Counted from the first letter of the stretch, positions 33,901 to 44,718 are shown. The stretch is DNA of 64,000 bases from Lepisosteus oculatus (GCF_040954835.1 NC_090697.1:7824501-7888500), one strand, 5' to 3'. Made by a program: numbers and translations. Notes: a model not told the origin generated them from the sequence alone.

Positions 33901-36900
33901 TGGGCGAACGAATTTCGGACTAGAAATAATGAGATTTTTAAGTCGCATGTGAACGGCACGGGTCCAGAATTGTACAGAAATGAAGCACTAGCTGAATATC
34001 CACCCTCTTTTCCGTAAACATTGTAGCCAGCTGTTCTAACCTTTGAGGTAGTGTTGTGATGTGGGCCAGTCGCACTGGGGAGAAGAGCAGCAAGGCAAAT
34101 GTCCTCGTAGCCTGAGCTGGATTTAGAAGGAGGCATACAGATGTGAAAGGCTTTTAAGGTCATTGAATTAAAGTGCCATTGCATTTACCCCCCCTCCCCA
34201 CACACTACTCCCCAGTTTTAGATTTTAAAAAAGATTGGGTCACCATATGTGGCAAAAAGAAAATACCATATTTGTGTAGTAAAGCAGACACTGAAAAAAT
34301 ATTAATTGAGAGAGGTTTTCACTTAAAGTAGGGTACGTTGGGATGTCTGGGATTCGGTAATCAATCTGATATTTTAGTAAGAGACCCGGTACTCAGTGTA
34401 AGAGCACAAGAGTGTGTACTGAGAAGCGGTGGCTATTTGACACATGTAGCCCGTCTGGTTGTTTGGAGCTGATTGATCTGTGGATCTCAATGATTCGCTT
34501 CTTGAAAGAAGCCAGTAAAAGCGCATATAATGTGAACATTTATGCAGACTGAATAGTTGACTCTGTTAGCAGATTTGATGATGACAGGCTTCTTCCATTC
34601 AGGGTCCCCATTCTAAACACGTTTTTTATATGAAATAGTGAAAGATTTGGCCAGGCTTTGCCTTCTCAAATGCAAACTGGCTTCTAAAAAGTAACAAATG
34701 TACATATTTTGTTCCATCAATACTAACAAAACCTGAGTAGTACATTTTTTTAGGTAATCAGTGTACAAGTATACAGTATGTATAGATTGCACTTGTTCAA
34801 TAAATGCCTCTATTGATTTAACTCATGTTTTCCTTTGCAGAATTCTGGGATTGAAAAGGCATTTCTTTTTGATGTTGTCAGTAAAATCTACATCGCAACA
34901 GACAGCACACCAGTGGACATGCAGACGTATGAGCTGTGCTGTGACATGATCGACGTGGTCATTGATATCTCTTGCATATACGGGTGAGTTGCATGTGCAG
35001 ACATGTCTATGGCACCTTCACCAGTGGGTCTGGGTGTCATAAGTGTCGCTGTCAACTTTTTGTGCCTCGATGCATTCACCTGTCTTCGTAAGGAGAGCTG
35101 TGATGTTACTGCATTTGCTACTGTATGTGTAAACGTTGGAACATAGAATGGTTATAAATCAGTTGGGGCAGGTTGGCCCATTTAGCCGATTTGGTATTAG
35201 CTAAATAATCTAAGATTCTCATCCAGCAGTTTCTGGAATGCCGCTAGATGTTCTGTGGATTCGTTCATTGGTTCATTTTTTAGACAAGTACTCCCGGAGA
35301 GTGTCGTGGTGGTAGCAGGCCGGACTCCGCTTTCCCCAGCAGCAGTCTCCAGCTCCTCCTGGGGGGCTCCCGAGCTGGCTGAGAGATCTTGGCTGTACTG
35401 TACCAGCACTGCCACACAGTATACACGGGTGCCCTGTGGTCCTTGCTTCGCTGTTGGTGCTGGAGAATGTTATTCAGCTTGACTTTGTCAGGCGTTTGAG
35501 AAATTTGAATACTTGTGTCAGGTTCCCTCACAGTCTTCGCTGTTCAGGGCTAAAAGGGTTCAGATGTTTCAGCCTGTCAGTGTAGGACATTCTCTTAAGT
35601 TTTGGAAAGCGTGTAGCTGCTCTTCTCTGAACTGACTTTAGAGCTGCAGTATCGTTTCTACAGTGTGGTGACCGAGATTGTAAAAGAGGCCTTTCAGTTG
35701 CATAGCATCTGTTAATTTAAAAATGTGAAGCTTTTGACTGTATTACTGAAGCACAATGCTGCCATTAAGGAAAAACAAATATTTCCTGTGTTTTCTCGTA
35801 ATTACAAGAAAATGATCTTAGTGTTACAAGATAGGACATCCTCCCGTACCTTATGTGATAGTCGCCCAATGGCACAATTGTCATACAATACCTACTGTAT
35901 ATTATCATTCGCTGACTTTGTTTGTGAGGTCTTACATACTATTTCACAAAATTGTAATTGGGTCTGAATATGTGAGGGAAAAGTAATTTGTGAGGTGGTA
36001 TTTAGACCTATGAAGTGTACAGTACGTCGCATTTGGCTTTTGGATTCATTTTGACTGAACTTTTGTTGAGGCCAGCAGAAAGAACCCTTCCTGTATGGAA
36101 AAAGAATCTCTTTGGGATCACATAAGAGAGATGATATTTCTTTGTTTGCAGAAGATATTTTCCGGTAACGCGGGCTGACGGGCTCCGCCTGGGAAGTGGT
36201 TTTCCGCAGGGATGCTCTTGCAGGAACGCGGGGAGATGGGGGCGTCGCCGGGGCAGCACAGCTGGCCGGGGGCAAGGGCTGGGAGAGCAGATGGGCTGGG
36301 AGAGCGCCCGCATCAGGATACAGATCTGACGTTCGAAGGAACACGACCTCAAAAAACCCAACCAGAGAGCAGCAAGAAAGTGGCCGTATGCAGCACCAGC
36401 TATGTAATGAAATGAGAATGTCCTGCACAGAGCACATCATCAAAATTAGGAAGCTTATACAGTGCCTTTAATTGTAGAATACCTTCATTATAACATTGCA
36501 AAACCAACGCATACGGTGCAGGCGGTAGGAATTGAATCATTTGTCTAGATGTTGTTGTGCTGCGTTACCGCAGAGTCTCTTTTGAGAGTTAAAGCACAAA
36601 ATCTTAAGGACAGATCTTATACAGGATCTAAGACATTTATTCCTCAGAATACTAGGAAGCCGCAGTCAAATGAACAAACTCTCTCACGTTCCCTGGCCAG
36701 AACAGCCCGTATCTCAAACCTTGTAAAGCCTGGCTCAGCTGGTGGGCAGTTCCACCCCATTACTCACACACCATTTCATATTTGGACAAGAAAGCTTGCA
36801 CGCAGGAGGGCACCGTGCATGGCGGAAGCCAGGGTATCGGCTTCGACAGCACAGGTATGGTATATTCCTCAAGACTCCTACAACTGCTGTTGCTTAAAAG

Positions 36901-39592
36901 TTTTTCTTTTGGAGAGATAACATAAGGAGAATCTTTATGTAAAAATCGAGCCTTTCAGCACCTACTGGTAAAAGATCAAATCAGAATGTTTCCTCGTACC
37001 TCGCCCTTACCCACTCATTTGTTTATTTTCATAAATGCAATATCAGTTATTGGTTCATCTTTGTCCCATCACAAAGCTAGTGTCTCCACTGTGTACAGTA
37101 GGTGCTATGCACATACAGTACAGCCATTTTTTTCCTTAACAAAACTTAACAAATCAAGTGAAAAAAATGCTGAAGAACTTCCAAGCATTTCTCTGATTAT
37201 GTAGAAAATAGCTTACCAACACTCTATCTATTGCATAGACAATCCTTGATACAGTTTGAAAACCTATTACAGAATCACCTGGTTACATGCGTTTCTCCTA
37301 TACTATTAATATTTGCCTCAAAGTGGATAGGACTCTACCAGCTTTGCCTGACAGGATGATGTCATTTTGGAAAACATTCTCCAGTACTCCAGTGATGGGT
37401 TTATTGTGGTGATAGCTGATGGCCTGCAGTTCTCAAGCAAGTCAGACACAAACCTCCCAATCCCTGCTGATGAGATACATCCCAATAACCACTACATACG
37501 TCTTGTCACCTTTCAAGCTTCACTTCTGCACATGTGCAGACTTCAGGTCATTGTAACAAAGGGATTGAATACATATGCAATTAAGAGCGTTCTCATTATC
37601 GTTAAAATACTAATTCACCTGCCAGCTTACACATCAGCATTTTGTAGGTTTATCAATTTGTAGTGGATTGTGTAAATCCTAAATATTAAGTCCCATTTGA
37701 AAATCGTCATGATTGTAAGCTCAGAAAGCAGAAACTGTGTTTTGCCTGAGGATGTATGTCAAAAGAATCACAGCCAAAACTATCTATAATAAATGTACAC
37801 TCCACTGACACAAACGGACAAGAAGCAGGGATGGAAGAAGAAGTTTTGGGACAGCACGGTGCTGCGAGCAAAGCTCTGAAATGGGAGAAGGGGAGTGCTG
37901 GTACAGTAGCTGTCAGTGAAGGGGTTTCCAGGTACTGTAGGTAGGTGAAGGCTTGTGCAGAAAATGTGTGTGCGATTGAAAAGTCTCCTCACTGTCTCAT
38001 TCACTTCTGATTCAAGCATCACTGTTCTTTCCCCGCAGACGTCACTTACGGTGCCCCCACTCATTTGCTTACAAAACATAGATCCGTGGGACCTTCAGCA
38101 TGATTCTCAAGCATCAGTGCCGGAGGCAGGAACATTTGTGCTAAACTCCACAGCTGTATCAAAAGACAGGAGACACTGTACTGTAGGTGTACAGCTTGTA
38201 TTGATTCTGACAGTGACCACAGATGCTACTACTAGTCTGAGACCTTCACTGTAGGCTCTCGGATGACAAATCGCTGCAAGGAATTTATCTGTATCTTGCC
38301 TGCAGTAAAGTTTAGGTGTACCTGCTACAAATATGATTGCCATATCTGCCATTTTTCTGGTAATAATGTGGAAAATTGATTTAGAATTGGTCATTTTCTT
38401 TTGATTGTCAGGGTATCTTGAAAGGAAAAAGTCCTAGTGCTAGCATAAAATGTGAACTTCTGTTTGCTTCTCGAGTGGTGTTCATTTATCCAGAACCACC
38501 TGGATATTGAATCTTGTAATCAGGTCAGGTCATCCTTTATATAATATTGGAAAGTGATTAGAATATCAAAATGATGCAGTGAAGTATTTTCATGGATTTA
38601 TAGAGCAAAACTGGAAAATATTTTTTCTCATTTGAGATTTGTAGAGAAAGAAATCTTGGCAGTGATTTTCTTTCTTGCATTTATTTTGGGACCCAAGCTG
38701 ATGTGTTTTCTGCTTAGGACCACTCACAGTTTCTTTATCTAATCCCAATCAAAGCACAGGTTTTGATTTACTTATTTTTAATGATATCTGTTCATTTCAG
38801 AATAATTCAATCTGAATGATGTCCAGCCTAATTTGAAAAATGTGTTAGTTGTTCATAACTGTAATGCAGAAGCATCTGCTTATTTTGTCCAAATGTGTTT
38901 ATGCAATTTAATCTACCTCCATCATAAAACTGAACCATCTACTCACATGATGGCAGCTTTGTGTTATTAATCTGATTACCCAACAAAAGAGCATCACCAT
39001 TTAAGATATTAAATGCATCATTAAGTAGACATCCATGCGATACTGCAGCACATATTATTGATGTACTTTGACCTCCAGTAGCAATTTTAAATAAAATAGT
39101 GAAAATCCAGAGAGATAAAATAGGAATTTAGCTCTTATGCAAACTGGAAATGTCTGGACAGACAAAGGAGTTTGTTTGTTTTTAAATACATGTTAGGTGT
39201 AATAATTGTTGATCCTTCATGTAGAGTAATGTGAGCTGTTATTGTAGTGCTGTTCTCCACCTGGAATCTGAATACTAGTAGTTTACCTGCAGACTGTAAA
39301 ACCTGAAAAAGGTGTTTCAATAAATAAAGCAAGAGCCGCATACCTTCATTTGTCTGAATTGATACAGTGCAGTAACATGATCATCACCAGCTCAGGGCTG
39401 TTCACCACTGGTCCATGTTAATGCCACAGATCAATATAAAGACTGACATTTGCGTGAACATTACTACAGCTGAGGTGTGCAGTATGATTCAATATCTGAT
39501 GCTGCACACAGGTGGTGGTGGAGGGGAGACCCCACTACCTGTAAAGCGCTTTGAGTGGAGTGTCCAGAAAAGCGCTATATAAGTGTAAGCAA

Positions 39593-39648
<56 letters not shown>

Positions 39649-42600
39649 GAAGGGCATGGCACAGGCAGTCCCCTGTACTTGATTTTGACAATTCTCTGTT
39701 TTCAGTCTGACAGGGGATGAAATGGCCACTCCCTATGACAAGGAGTCGATGGCAATCATCAGGCTGAACAACACCACGGTCATGTACCTGAAAGAGGTCA
39801 CCAAGTTCCTGGCTCTGGTGTGTTTCCTCAGAGAGGAGAGCTTTGAAAGGAAAGGTGAGTTTTGTAAAACACGGAATTTCTTTCAACCTGTTTAGGAGTG
39901 AGAAAAAAACGTTGGTGATATCCCTGAAAAGTATATGTGTTGAACTCTACAGTCTTGTCTTTGAGATTAATTGTGACACTATTACAGTATCTCATGTTTC
40001 ACAGCCTCGGTAGATTACCTTTTTCACAGGTGTTGTTCTTTGAAAGCAGTTGCCTTAAAGATGAAACACACTCTTCTTCTTGATGTAATCATTAATAATG
40101 TAGTAATAATTATTTGTAACTTATATATTGCTTTTGGGTTCTAAAGGAGAACATACAGTATAGACGGCACCCCACGTGGCCAAGATGCAGCAGCCATTGT
40201 GTGCCAGCAGCCACATTACACAACACAGCAGGAAGACAACTGAGAAATTCCTTCACCAGTTGAAATAAATGGGGGAAGTTTAGGTTAAACAGATCGCATA
40301 AACCCAGAATATAAGTTAGCCAGGACCCTAGGTTTACATCTCTGCTCTTTCAGACAATCCCATGGGATCTTTGATGACCAAATAATCAGGACCTCAGTTT
40401 ACGTCTCATCTAATGTACGGCAGAGGTCCCCTGCCACCATACTTGAGCATTGGTGTAGTCTGCCAACACCACTTACAGCACAGTTTTCTTTAGAGGTCTC
40501 CCAGCCCGTCAACTTGCAGTGGATCCAGTAGATTTTATGAGATTTGACAAGATGAGACTGGAAGGCAGTAACGCAGAGAAATTTGCAGGGGGGGGGGTGT
40601 CATACAAATGGACATTTCCAATTGCGAATCCTCCTGAGAGGAGGCCAGGAAACTGTAGTGCAGGGATATATGCATGAGGACGTCCTGTCCCTTGGAGCGC
40701 GCAGGCCTGAAGAAGAAGGCTTGTAAGAGGTTGTGGTCTCATGATTTGAAAACTCCTAGATGAAATTACCCAGGTTCCCCTGTCTTCCCCCACTTCAGTA
40801 CTATTTTATATAAATCTATCCCTAATGTTAGGCCCTATATTATAATACCCAGAAATTTTTAAAATTAGAAAAGCTCATTTTATGAGCTAAAAGGCTTGTT
40901 AAGATTGGCTTGCTTAAAATGTCTCCAGTGTGTGTCGTGTGTGGTGGGAGTAGACATCTGGTAGGTTTGATTTATTGGGGGAGAGGTGATCAAAATGCAG
41001 CCCTGAGGGCTCCGGCATTCACATGTTAATAATAAGAACCACAGGATTGCGTTTAATCCTGCTTCACACAAGGGATACAGTATTTTCCTCTTCAGCTATC
41101 TAGCTCAGTAATAAGAACTTAAAAAATCATTTTTTTTCATATAATTCCTTTCCCACCATACAGTATATTCATGTAAAGAAAAATGGAATACCTCTGTCTC
41201 ATAAATTTATAAAATCATTTTTCAGTTATCATTTTATCAGCTAGTTGGGGTGCCAAAAATAACATCTGGTTTAAATCTTATGTACAGTACAGCCTTTCTT
41301 TAATGTAAGTAGAAAATACAGTACATGGTGCTCTTTGTTGTTTTAGATAATACTGTAGGTGCGGGTGGCATGGTGGAGCAGTAGTTACTCTAGCATTGCT
41401 GCCTCTCGGAGCTGAGCAGCTGGGACAGACTCAGAACATCCTTAAAAAATGGAAGTTAAGGGAAACTGTTGGCAGTCAAGGCAAGATCTGGAAGACACGG
41501 AAAACTCTCTGACCGAACTGCTCGAAAACGGGTCCGAACTGTGAAGCAGAACCAACAGAGCACTACAGGGGACCTCCAGAACAATTTAGCTGACGCAGGA
41601 GTAGTTGTCCACAGGTCCACAGTATATCATTGCTTTCACAAAAATGATCTTCATGGGAGAGTTGTCAGAAGAAAACCTTTCCCACGACCACTTCATAAGA
41701 ATTCCAATGTACAGGTACATATGGCAGTAAACTCCTCTGCTGTACTGTACTCATCACAAAACCCAATGTCTAAAGTATGCAACAAAACAACCTTGACACA
41801 ATGGAAAGTTCTTGGAACAAAGGGCTGTGGAGTGATTAAATGAAAATTGGACTTTTTGCCACCACCACGGAAGATACATTTGGAGAAAAAAGGGAGAAGC
41901 GTTTGGAAAGGGAACAGCTTGCCAGCCATTAAGCATGGGGGTGGGTGGATCTGTTATGCTTTGGGGAGGTTTGGCAGCCAGTGGCACAGGAAATATTGTG
42001 CGGGTAGAAGGACGAATGGATTCAACTAAATATCAACAAGTCCTAGAAGCTGATATCCCAGGGTCAGTGAAGAAACTGGAGCTGGAAAGTGGTCGGATAT
42101 ATCAGCAAGACAGCAATCCACAAAATACCTGTAGATTAACCATGAAGTACTTACAGGAACGAAAGGAATGGCCTCCACAGTCCCCAGACTTGAAAAGTAT
42201 GAAAATCTGTGGGGAGGTCAATGAAGACCTAAGAATATTTCTGAGCTGGAGTAGAATGGAACAAGGAAGAGTGGGGAAACAATTCCAAAAGCAAGAACAG
42301 AAAACTCTTGGCTGGCTGCAGGAAACGTTTAGAAGCTGTGATTTCACCTCCATGAAGGTGTTACTAAGTACTGACGGGGTGCCCACATGTTTGCATTTCC
42401 CACGTACACTGTTTTATGATTTTGAAAATCTACAAAACTGTACATAAATACTAACTGTGCATTTAAATTTCCAGAAAGATGTTTACATTTGTACCATGCA
42501 GAGATTGTGTCAGCTTCTTTTCACTTAGATCCACTGAAACGTAAAATTTGACCAGGGGTGCTTAAATGTTTGCACACAACTATATATGGACCTATTCCTA

Positions 42601-43860
42601 TATAATAATACACATGAGGTTCTCAGCTCTGGGGTCCTATCTTTTATTCTGGCCATTTTCTGCAGTTTTGCAATGGAGAACAAAAATCTTGTGTTTGTCC
42701 TCTCGGTATGCTACTATGAACAAGTAGACTAGTCATTAGACTTTGACTTGTCGGCACATTTCCACCTCGTGTTAAAGTTACAAATTAATGACTATTTTAA
42801 ACAGAGTTGAGTAACTACCATTCTTCTGGCGTCAGTCAATACAGCCAAACAACATGTTTGCGGTTGTCATCAAGTGGTACATATTTTGGCCACCATTTCC
42901 TAAACACGTACAGTGCGTCTCACCTAATGACCTTGCAGTCACATTCACATCATTCACACAGCAGATGGAAGCCTACGGGGAGATTGTGTGGATGAACATT
43001 GATAATACTGCTGTTGGATTGTCAGAACGATGTCACTGACTGGCGTTCAGAGTTCTAAGCTGGCACTGGTGTGAAGAAATTGAGTAGTGAAACCGTGGTC
43101 ATTAAAAAGTGGTCATACCTTGTCATAAAGGGTGTCTGTAAACCTGTGGCACCTCATTTTAGATAATTAAAATAGACCCAAGGTCCCAAGTGACTTTAGA
43201 TATCCTATTTTCAAATGTACAATAACCATAGCTCAGTCTGTTCTTGATTCTTTGATCATTTGTATTCTATTATGCGAGTTGGATTTTTTCTTGTTGTTTC
43301 CTAATTCAAAATATAAACATTGTATTTCAATATGCTATGTACCCAAGATCATGAGTATATCTATAGATCATTCTAAAATACAATCTAGTATATACTGTAT
43401 TACATTTTAAGTTATATTAATTTATGATCATGTCCAACTAAAATGGCCTGGAACTCCAGTGTTTTTTTTTGGGCAGCAGAGCCCTCTACCTTCATGATTC
43501 CTGTGATCTTCATAACTTTTAAATAGATTAATTATTTTCAATGAAGTTGCCTGTTGCCTGGTATCAAGTTGTCTGTTTTTCTAATCTTAATCAGTGGTAC
43601 TTGTACAATCTGAGAGACTCTAACTTCAAAGATTGGAGTTGCCCTATATCTAGTCTATATAGTCAAATATACTGTATACAATGATCTCTCTGATCTGTCT
43701 CTTCTCAGGACTGATCGACTACAACTTCCACTGCTTCCGCAAAGCCATCCAGGAGGTGTTCGAGGTCCGGGTGAAGGTGCTGCAGTCCCGGAGGCTTCTG
43801 AGCCAGAGAAGAAGGAGTAAGCAGGCCACTCCCAATGGCACTCCAGGACTCCCGCACTGA
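21805..43860 (+). CDS. RRAGD: Ras-related GTP-binding protein D (RagD), seven coding exons, 395 aa
   Basis: Coding exons: 21805-21937, 28691-28986, 29895-30094, 31391-31505, 34841-34983, 39706-39854 and 43709-43860 (1188 nt including the stop, all GT-AG, phases consistent). RagD pairs with RagA or RagB on the lysosome via Ragulator and recruits mTORC1 when amino acids are sufficient. Visible features are an acidic N-terminus ([16 protein letters not shown]), the P-loop GLRRSGKSS at 64-72, switch II DFPGQ at 112-116 and the G4 motif HKVD at 174-177. A C-terminal roadblock-type domain (about 235-365) and a basic tail with ATPNGTP follow. [15 protein letters not shown] at 91-105 and the [10 protein letters not shown] block match RagD rather than RagC. 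The length is close to human RagD (400). Residues corresponding to human disease positions Ser76, Thr97, Pro119 and Ile221 are all unchanged (Ser71, Thr92, Pro114, Ile216). The start is the first ATG after an in-frame TAA. Confidence 0.96.
23511..23519 (+). promoter_or_regulatory. M-box-like E-box TCATGTGAC in RRAGD intron 1
   Basis: MITF and TFEB bind TCATGTGA and TCACGTGA. RRAGD is an established MiT/TFE target in mammals through CLEAR-type promoter sites. This match and the CACGTG at 24368 lie 1.7 and 2.6 kb after the start codon. Seven to eight base matches are expected by chance every few kb, so this is only a candidate. Confidence 0.25.
24367..24373 (+). promoter_or_regulatory. CLEAR-like E-box TCACGTG in RRAGD intron 1
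   Basis: This matches seven bases of the GTCACGTGAC palindrome used by TFEB/TFE3; the flanks (C before, T after) do not extend it. Other CACGTG cores occur at 30393 and 32372 (introns 3 and 4) and at 60094 in UBE2J1 intron 1, so the motif is not confined to one place. Confidence 0.25.
24691..25015. repeat. Candidate non-autonomous DNA element or old dispersed repeat
   Basis: It starts TTGTCACGGATGTCGGAAGG and ends GTGTACTGGGCGTGAAGG, giving only a very short terminal inversion (TCACG...CGTGA). The internal phrases AATCACAGGGACCTAGGGAC and AGAGTGTTCTCTAGGTGTAC resemble a repeat I have met in other fish DNA. The family is not identified. Confidence 0.35.
26990..27165 (-). repeat. Degenerate tRNA-related SINE, antisense
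   Basis: TTTTATCCAGAGTAACTTAC followed by CTAGCTGGGACCTGAATCCA and CAACCTTGTGATTATAAACC is the antisense layout of a fish SINE with a tRNA-like head (sense GGTTGTGGATTCAGGTCCC). It lies in RRAGD intron 1. Confidence 0.45.
28151..28519 (-). repeat. tRNA-head SINE (family A), nearly full length, antisense
   Basis: The left end CATCCATCCATG is the complement of the ATGGATGG tail. Then come TTTATCCAATATAGG, CAGTCCACTGCAGGGCAGAC, CA-repeats, TCTTCGGACTGTAGGAAGAA, AAACATGGGGAGAAAATGCA and the head complement to GTGCTGCC. It ends about 170 bases upstream of the acceptor of RRAGD exon 2. Confidence 0.8.
28691..28986 (+). CDS. RRAGD: RRAGD coding exon 2 (P-loop and switch regions)
   Basis: Acceptor TGTGTTTCAG|, donor TCCCAG|GTCAGG, phase 1 in and phase 0 out. 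Encodes residues 45-143 with G1 (GLRRSGKSS), the effector region and G3 (DFPGQ). The exon is markedly GC-rich with many third-position G and C, unlike the flanking introns. Extending the frame through the donor adds an unrelated tail, so the splice site is preferred. Confidence 0.95.
28987..29894 (+). other. RRAGD intron 2 (0.9 kb)
   Basis: No repeat of a known family and no further exon is seen. A 128-codon open frame at 29226-29612 has no recognisable motif and no codon bias, and is taken as chance. Confidence 0.6.
29895..30094 (+). CDS. RRAGD: RRAGD coding exon 3 (G4/G5 region)
   Basis: Acceptor TTGCACAG|, donor TTTAAG|GTAGAG, phase 0 in and phase 2 out. Encodes residues 144-209 plus two bases, with [30 protein letters not shown] and the [16 protein letters not shown] helix. 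HKVD is the G4 guanine-specificity motif. Confidence 0.95.
30095..31390 (+). other. RRAGD intron 3 (1.3 kb) with a CpG-dense patch
   Basis: Region 30,400-30,640 is clearly richer in GC and CpG than the rest of the intron and gives open frames on both strands as a result. None resembles a protein. The rest is AT-rich and unremarkable. Confidence 0.5.
31391..31505 (+). CDS. RRAGD: RRAGD coding exon 4
   Basis: Acceptor CTGCCTCCAG|, donor ATTTCT|GTAAGT, phase 2 in and phase 0 out. Encodes [19 protein letters not shown] through NIFIS, residues 211-248 (codon 210 is split). This is the junction from the G domain to the C-terminal roadblock domain. Ile216 corresponds to human Ile221. Confidence 0.95.
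31506..34840 (+). other. RRAGD intron 4 (3.3 kb)
   Basis: It contains an antisense 5S-SINE tail at 33296-33480 and otherwise no recognised repeat or exon. A long open frame at 33834-34184 (minus) has no motif. Confidence 0.6.
33296..33480 (-). repeat. 5S-SINE tail, antisense, with (ATT)n end
   Basis: AATAATAATAATATTATTG is followed by ACACACTTATAAAGCTCTTC, TCTGGACACTCTACTCAAAG and CGCTTTACAGGTCCTCCACC. This is the reverse complement of the tail at 39530-39650. It is 5'-truncated, so the 5S-like head is absent. Confidence 0.7.
34841..34983 (+). CDS. RRAGD: RRAGD coding exon 5
   Basis: Acceptor TCCTTTGCAG|, donor ATACGG|GTGAGT, phase 0 in and phase 2 out. Encodes [19 protein letters not shown] through DISCIYG, residues 249-295 plus two bases, in the C-terminal roadblock domain that forms the Rag heterodimer interface. 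This segment is nearly invariant among RagC and RagD proteins. Confidence 0.95.
35160..35690. repeat. Diverged dispersed fish repeat, family not named
   Basis: Successive phrases such as TTGGCCCATTTAGCCGATTT, TCTCATCCAGCAGTTTCTGG, GTTCCCTCACAGTCTTCGCT, TTCAGCCTGTCAGTGTAGGA and CTCTTCTCTGAACTGACTTT occur in this order in a repeat I know from other ray-finned fishes. I cannot name the family or fix its ends. Confidence 0.4.
36155..36345. other. CpG-dense patch inside RRAGD intron 5
   Basis: About sixteen CpG dinucleotides in 170-190 bases, embedded in AT-rich intron. Content includes CCGGTAACGCGGGCTGACGG and GGGGGCGTCGCCGGGG. It could be a young GC-rich insertion or a small intragenic CpG island. 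No coding frame is supported. Confidence 0.45.
39470..39650 (+). repeat. 5S-SINE tail with long (ATT)n run
   Basis: CTGCACACAGGTGGTGGTGG is followed by CTGTAAAGCGCTTTGAGTGG, AGCGCTATATAAGTGTAAGC and about 17 ATT units to 39648. The same tail ends the 5S-headed copy at 52311-52780. The run stops 57 bases before RRAGD exon 6. Confidence 0.8.
39706..39854 (+). CDS. RRAGD: RRAGD coding exon 6
   Basis: Acceptor TCTGTTTTCAG|, donor AGGAAAG|GTGAGT, phase 2 in and phase 1 out. Encodes [20 protein letters not shown] through LREESFERK, residues 297-345 (codon 296 is split). ATPYDKES aligns with the RagD form (GTPYDKES in human RagD) rather than RagC (SAYDKES). Confidence 0.95.
40110..40470 (-). repeat. 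5S-SINE-related body, antisense, diverged
   Basis: The phrases GCCAGGACCCTAGGTTTACA, CTCTGCTCTTTCAGACAATC, ATGGGATCTTTGATGACCA and CAGGACCTCAGTTTACGTCT are the complement of the '...AAACCAAGGTCCTGAC...GTCATTAAAGATCCC...' body seen in sense at 52490-52570. The head end is lost. Confidence 0.55.
41363..41424 (+). repeat. tRNA-head SINE (family A), head fragment
   Basis: GGGTGGCATGGTGGAGCAGT followed by GCATTGCTGCCTCTCGGAGC is the sense head of the family seen full length at 58436. It breaks off at the start of the Tc1-like relic, possibly because the transposon or a deletion removed the remainder. Confidence 0.55.
41430..42590 (+). pseudogene. Tc1-like transposase relic with right terminal repeat
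   Basis: In one frame from 41469: [20 protein letters not shown], then [20 protein letters not shown] and [20 protein letters not shown], the paired-type DNA-binding half. Later frames give [43 protein letters not shown] (second catalytic Asp kept) and WPPQSPDL. One base is lost in the DLNPIENLW motif, so the catalytic Glu is out of frame. Stops separate the blocks (for example at 41841). The right end reads CAGGGGTGCTTAAATGTTTG and CACACAACTATAT, the typical inverted-repeat end. No matching left end is seen, so the element is 5'-truncated. It is inactive. Confidence 0.85.
43709..43860 (+). CDS. RRAGD: RRAGD coding exon 7 (C-terminus)
   Basis: Acceptor CTTCTCAG|, phase 1 in, stop TGA at 43858-43860. 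Encodes [19 protein letters not shown], the basic segment [13 protein letters not shown] and the [11 protein letters not shown] tail. The basic stretch followed by ATPNGTP is the RagD-type C-terminus. A long minus-strand open frame across this exon is its shadow. Confidence 0.95.
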
Positions 43861-44684
43861 CTGTCTCCCCGTCCGCCGGACGTCCTGGGCAGGGGGACGC
43901 GCGAAGCCGAGCCCAGGTGCCTGTGGCCGTGGAGCTTTGCCAGGCCCCGAAGGCTCGGCCCAGCACCTTTCCGTCCGCTCCTTTCCCAAGACCGTCGGCG
44001 GTCGTTGCTAAGTAGGAAATTCGGAAAGCTGCCACCCGGGAACTCGAAAACCTGTCAGGTACTGCCTGCGTCTTAGAATCGAGGACAGAGAAACCAAATT
44101 GTCCTCTCTTCCCACGCGTCGGGCTAAACAAGAAGGCAGCCTGACACCTGCAAACCACCTACAGTGCCTGCAGAAGGTCTCCACGCCCTTTCCAGAGTAG
44201 CACATCTTGTGGCCTAGCCGCCTGAAATCAAGACGCATTAAAAATAATTTCTTTTACCTTTATTTACACACTGCGACACATGATCCCCGAGTGAAAAACA
44301 GGTGCTCAAACACTCTGAAAGGTCATTACAAGTGAAGACTCCGAAGAATGGGCTGGATAAGAGCACACACCCCTGAGTTCGTGGAAGTGGATGGAGGTCA
44401 CAGTATGGCACCACACTTTGTACACTTTGACAATGTACAGCATCATTTGGCTGATTTACTGCAATGTGAACTCACTAGTCCACGTCATATATTGCAACAT
44501 TTAAAATAATTAAATCAATATAGTTTCTTTAAACATTGCAAACCTATAAAGAATTACACTCTTATCATCAGTATGCAAAATACAAAATTATCTGACAATC
44601 AGTAGGTTTTATGGGAGAAACATTTCAAGATAAATTAATTGAGGCATTTTCCAATGCTAATTTGTTTAGCCCTTAATTGCCCTT

Positions 44685-44718
44685 AATTGCCCTTAATTAA
44701 AAAATATTAAGGGCAATT
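44685..44718 (+). repeat. Short hairpin next to a triple ATTGCCCTTA repeat
   Basis: CCCTTAATTG occurs nearly three times in tandem (44670-44698), and the last copy can pair with ATTAAGGGCAATT at 44706-44718. The 13-bp arms are 44685-44697 and 44706-44718. The AT-rich loop is eight bases. It lies in the presumed RRAGD 3' UTR. Confidence 0.7.

Larger units (their letters stand above)
34984..39705 (+). other. RRAGD intron 5 (4.7 kb)
   Basis: It contains a diverged dispersed repeat at 35160-35690, a CpG-dense patch at 36155-36345 and a 5S-SINE tail with (ATT)n at 39470-39650, just before exon 6. No extra exon is recognised. The open frame at 37367-37663 has no family resemblance. Confidence 0.6.
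39855..43708 (+). other. RRAGD intron 6 (3.85 kb), TE-filled
   Basis: Holds an antisense 5S-SINE-related piece (40110-40470), a family A SINE head (41363-41424) and a Tc1-like transposon relic (41430-42590). The rest is AT-rich and unassigned. Confidence 0.65.

Noticed and set aside
36151..36165. Micro-exon between TTTGTTTGCAG and GTAACG in RRAGD intron 5
   Set aside because: It would insert 13 bases into RagD and shift the frame at codon 296. The known exon structure needs nothing here.
43655..44158. 167-codon minus-strand open frame across the end of RRAGD
   Set aside because: It is antisense to RRAGD exon 7 and the GC-rich start of the 3' UTR. There is no family motif and no splice sites.
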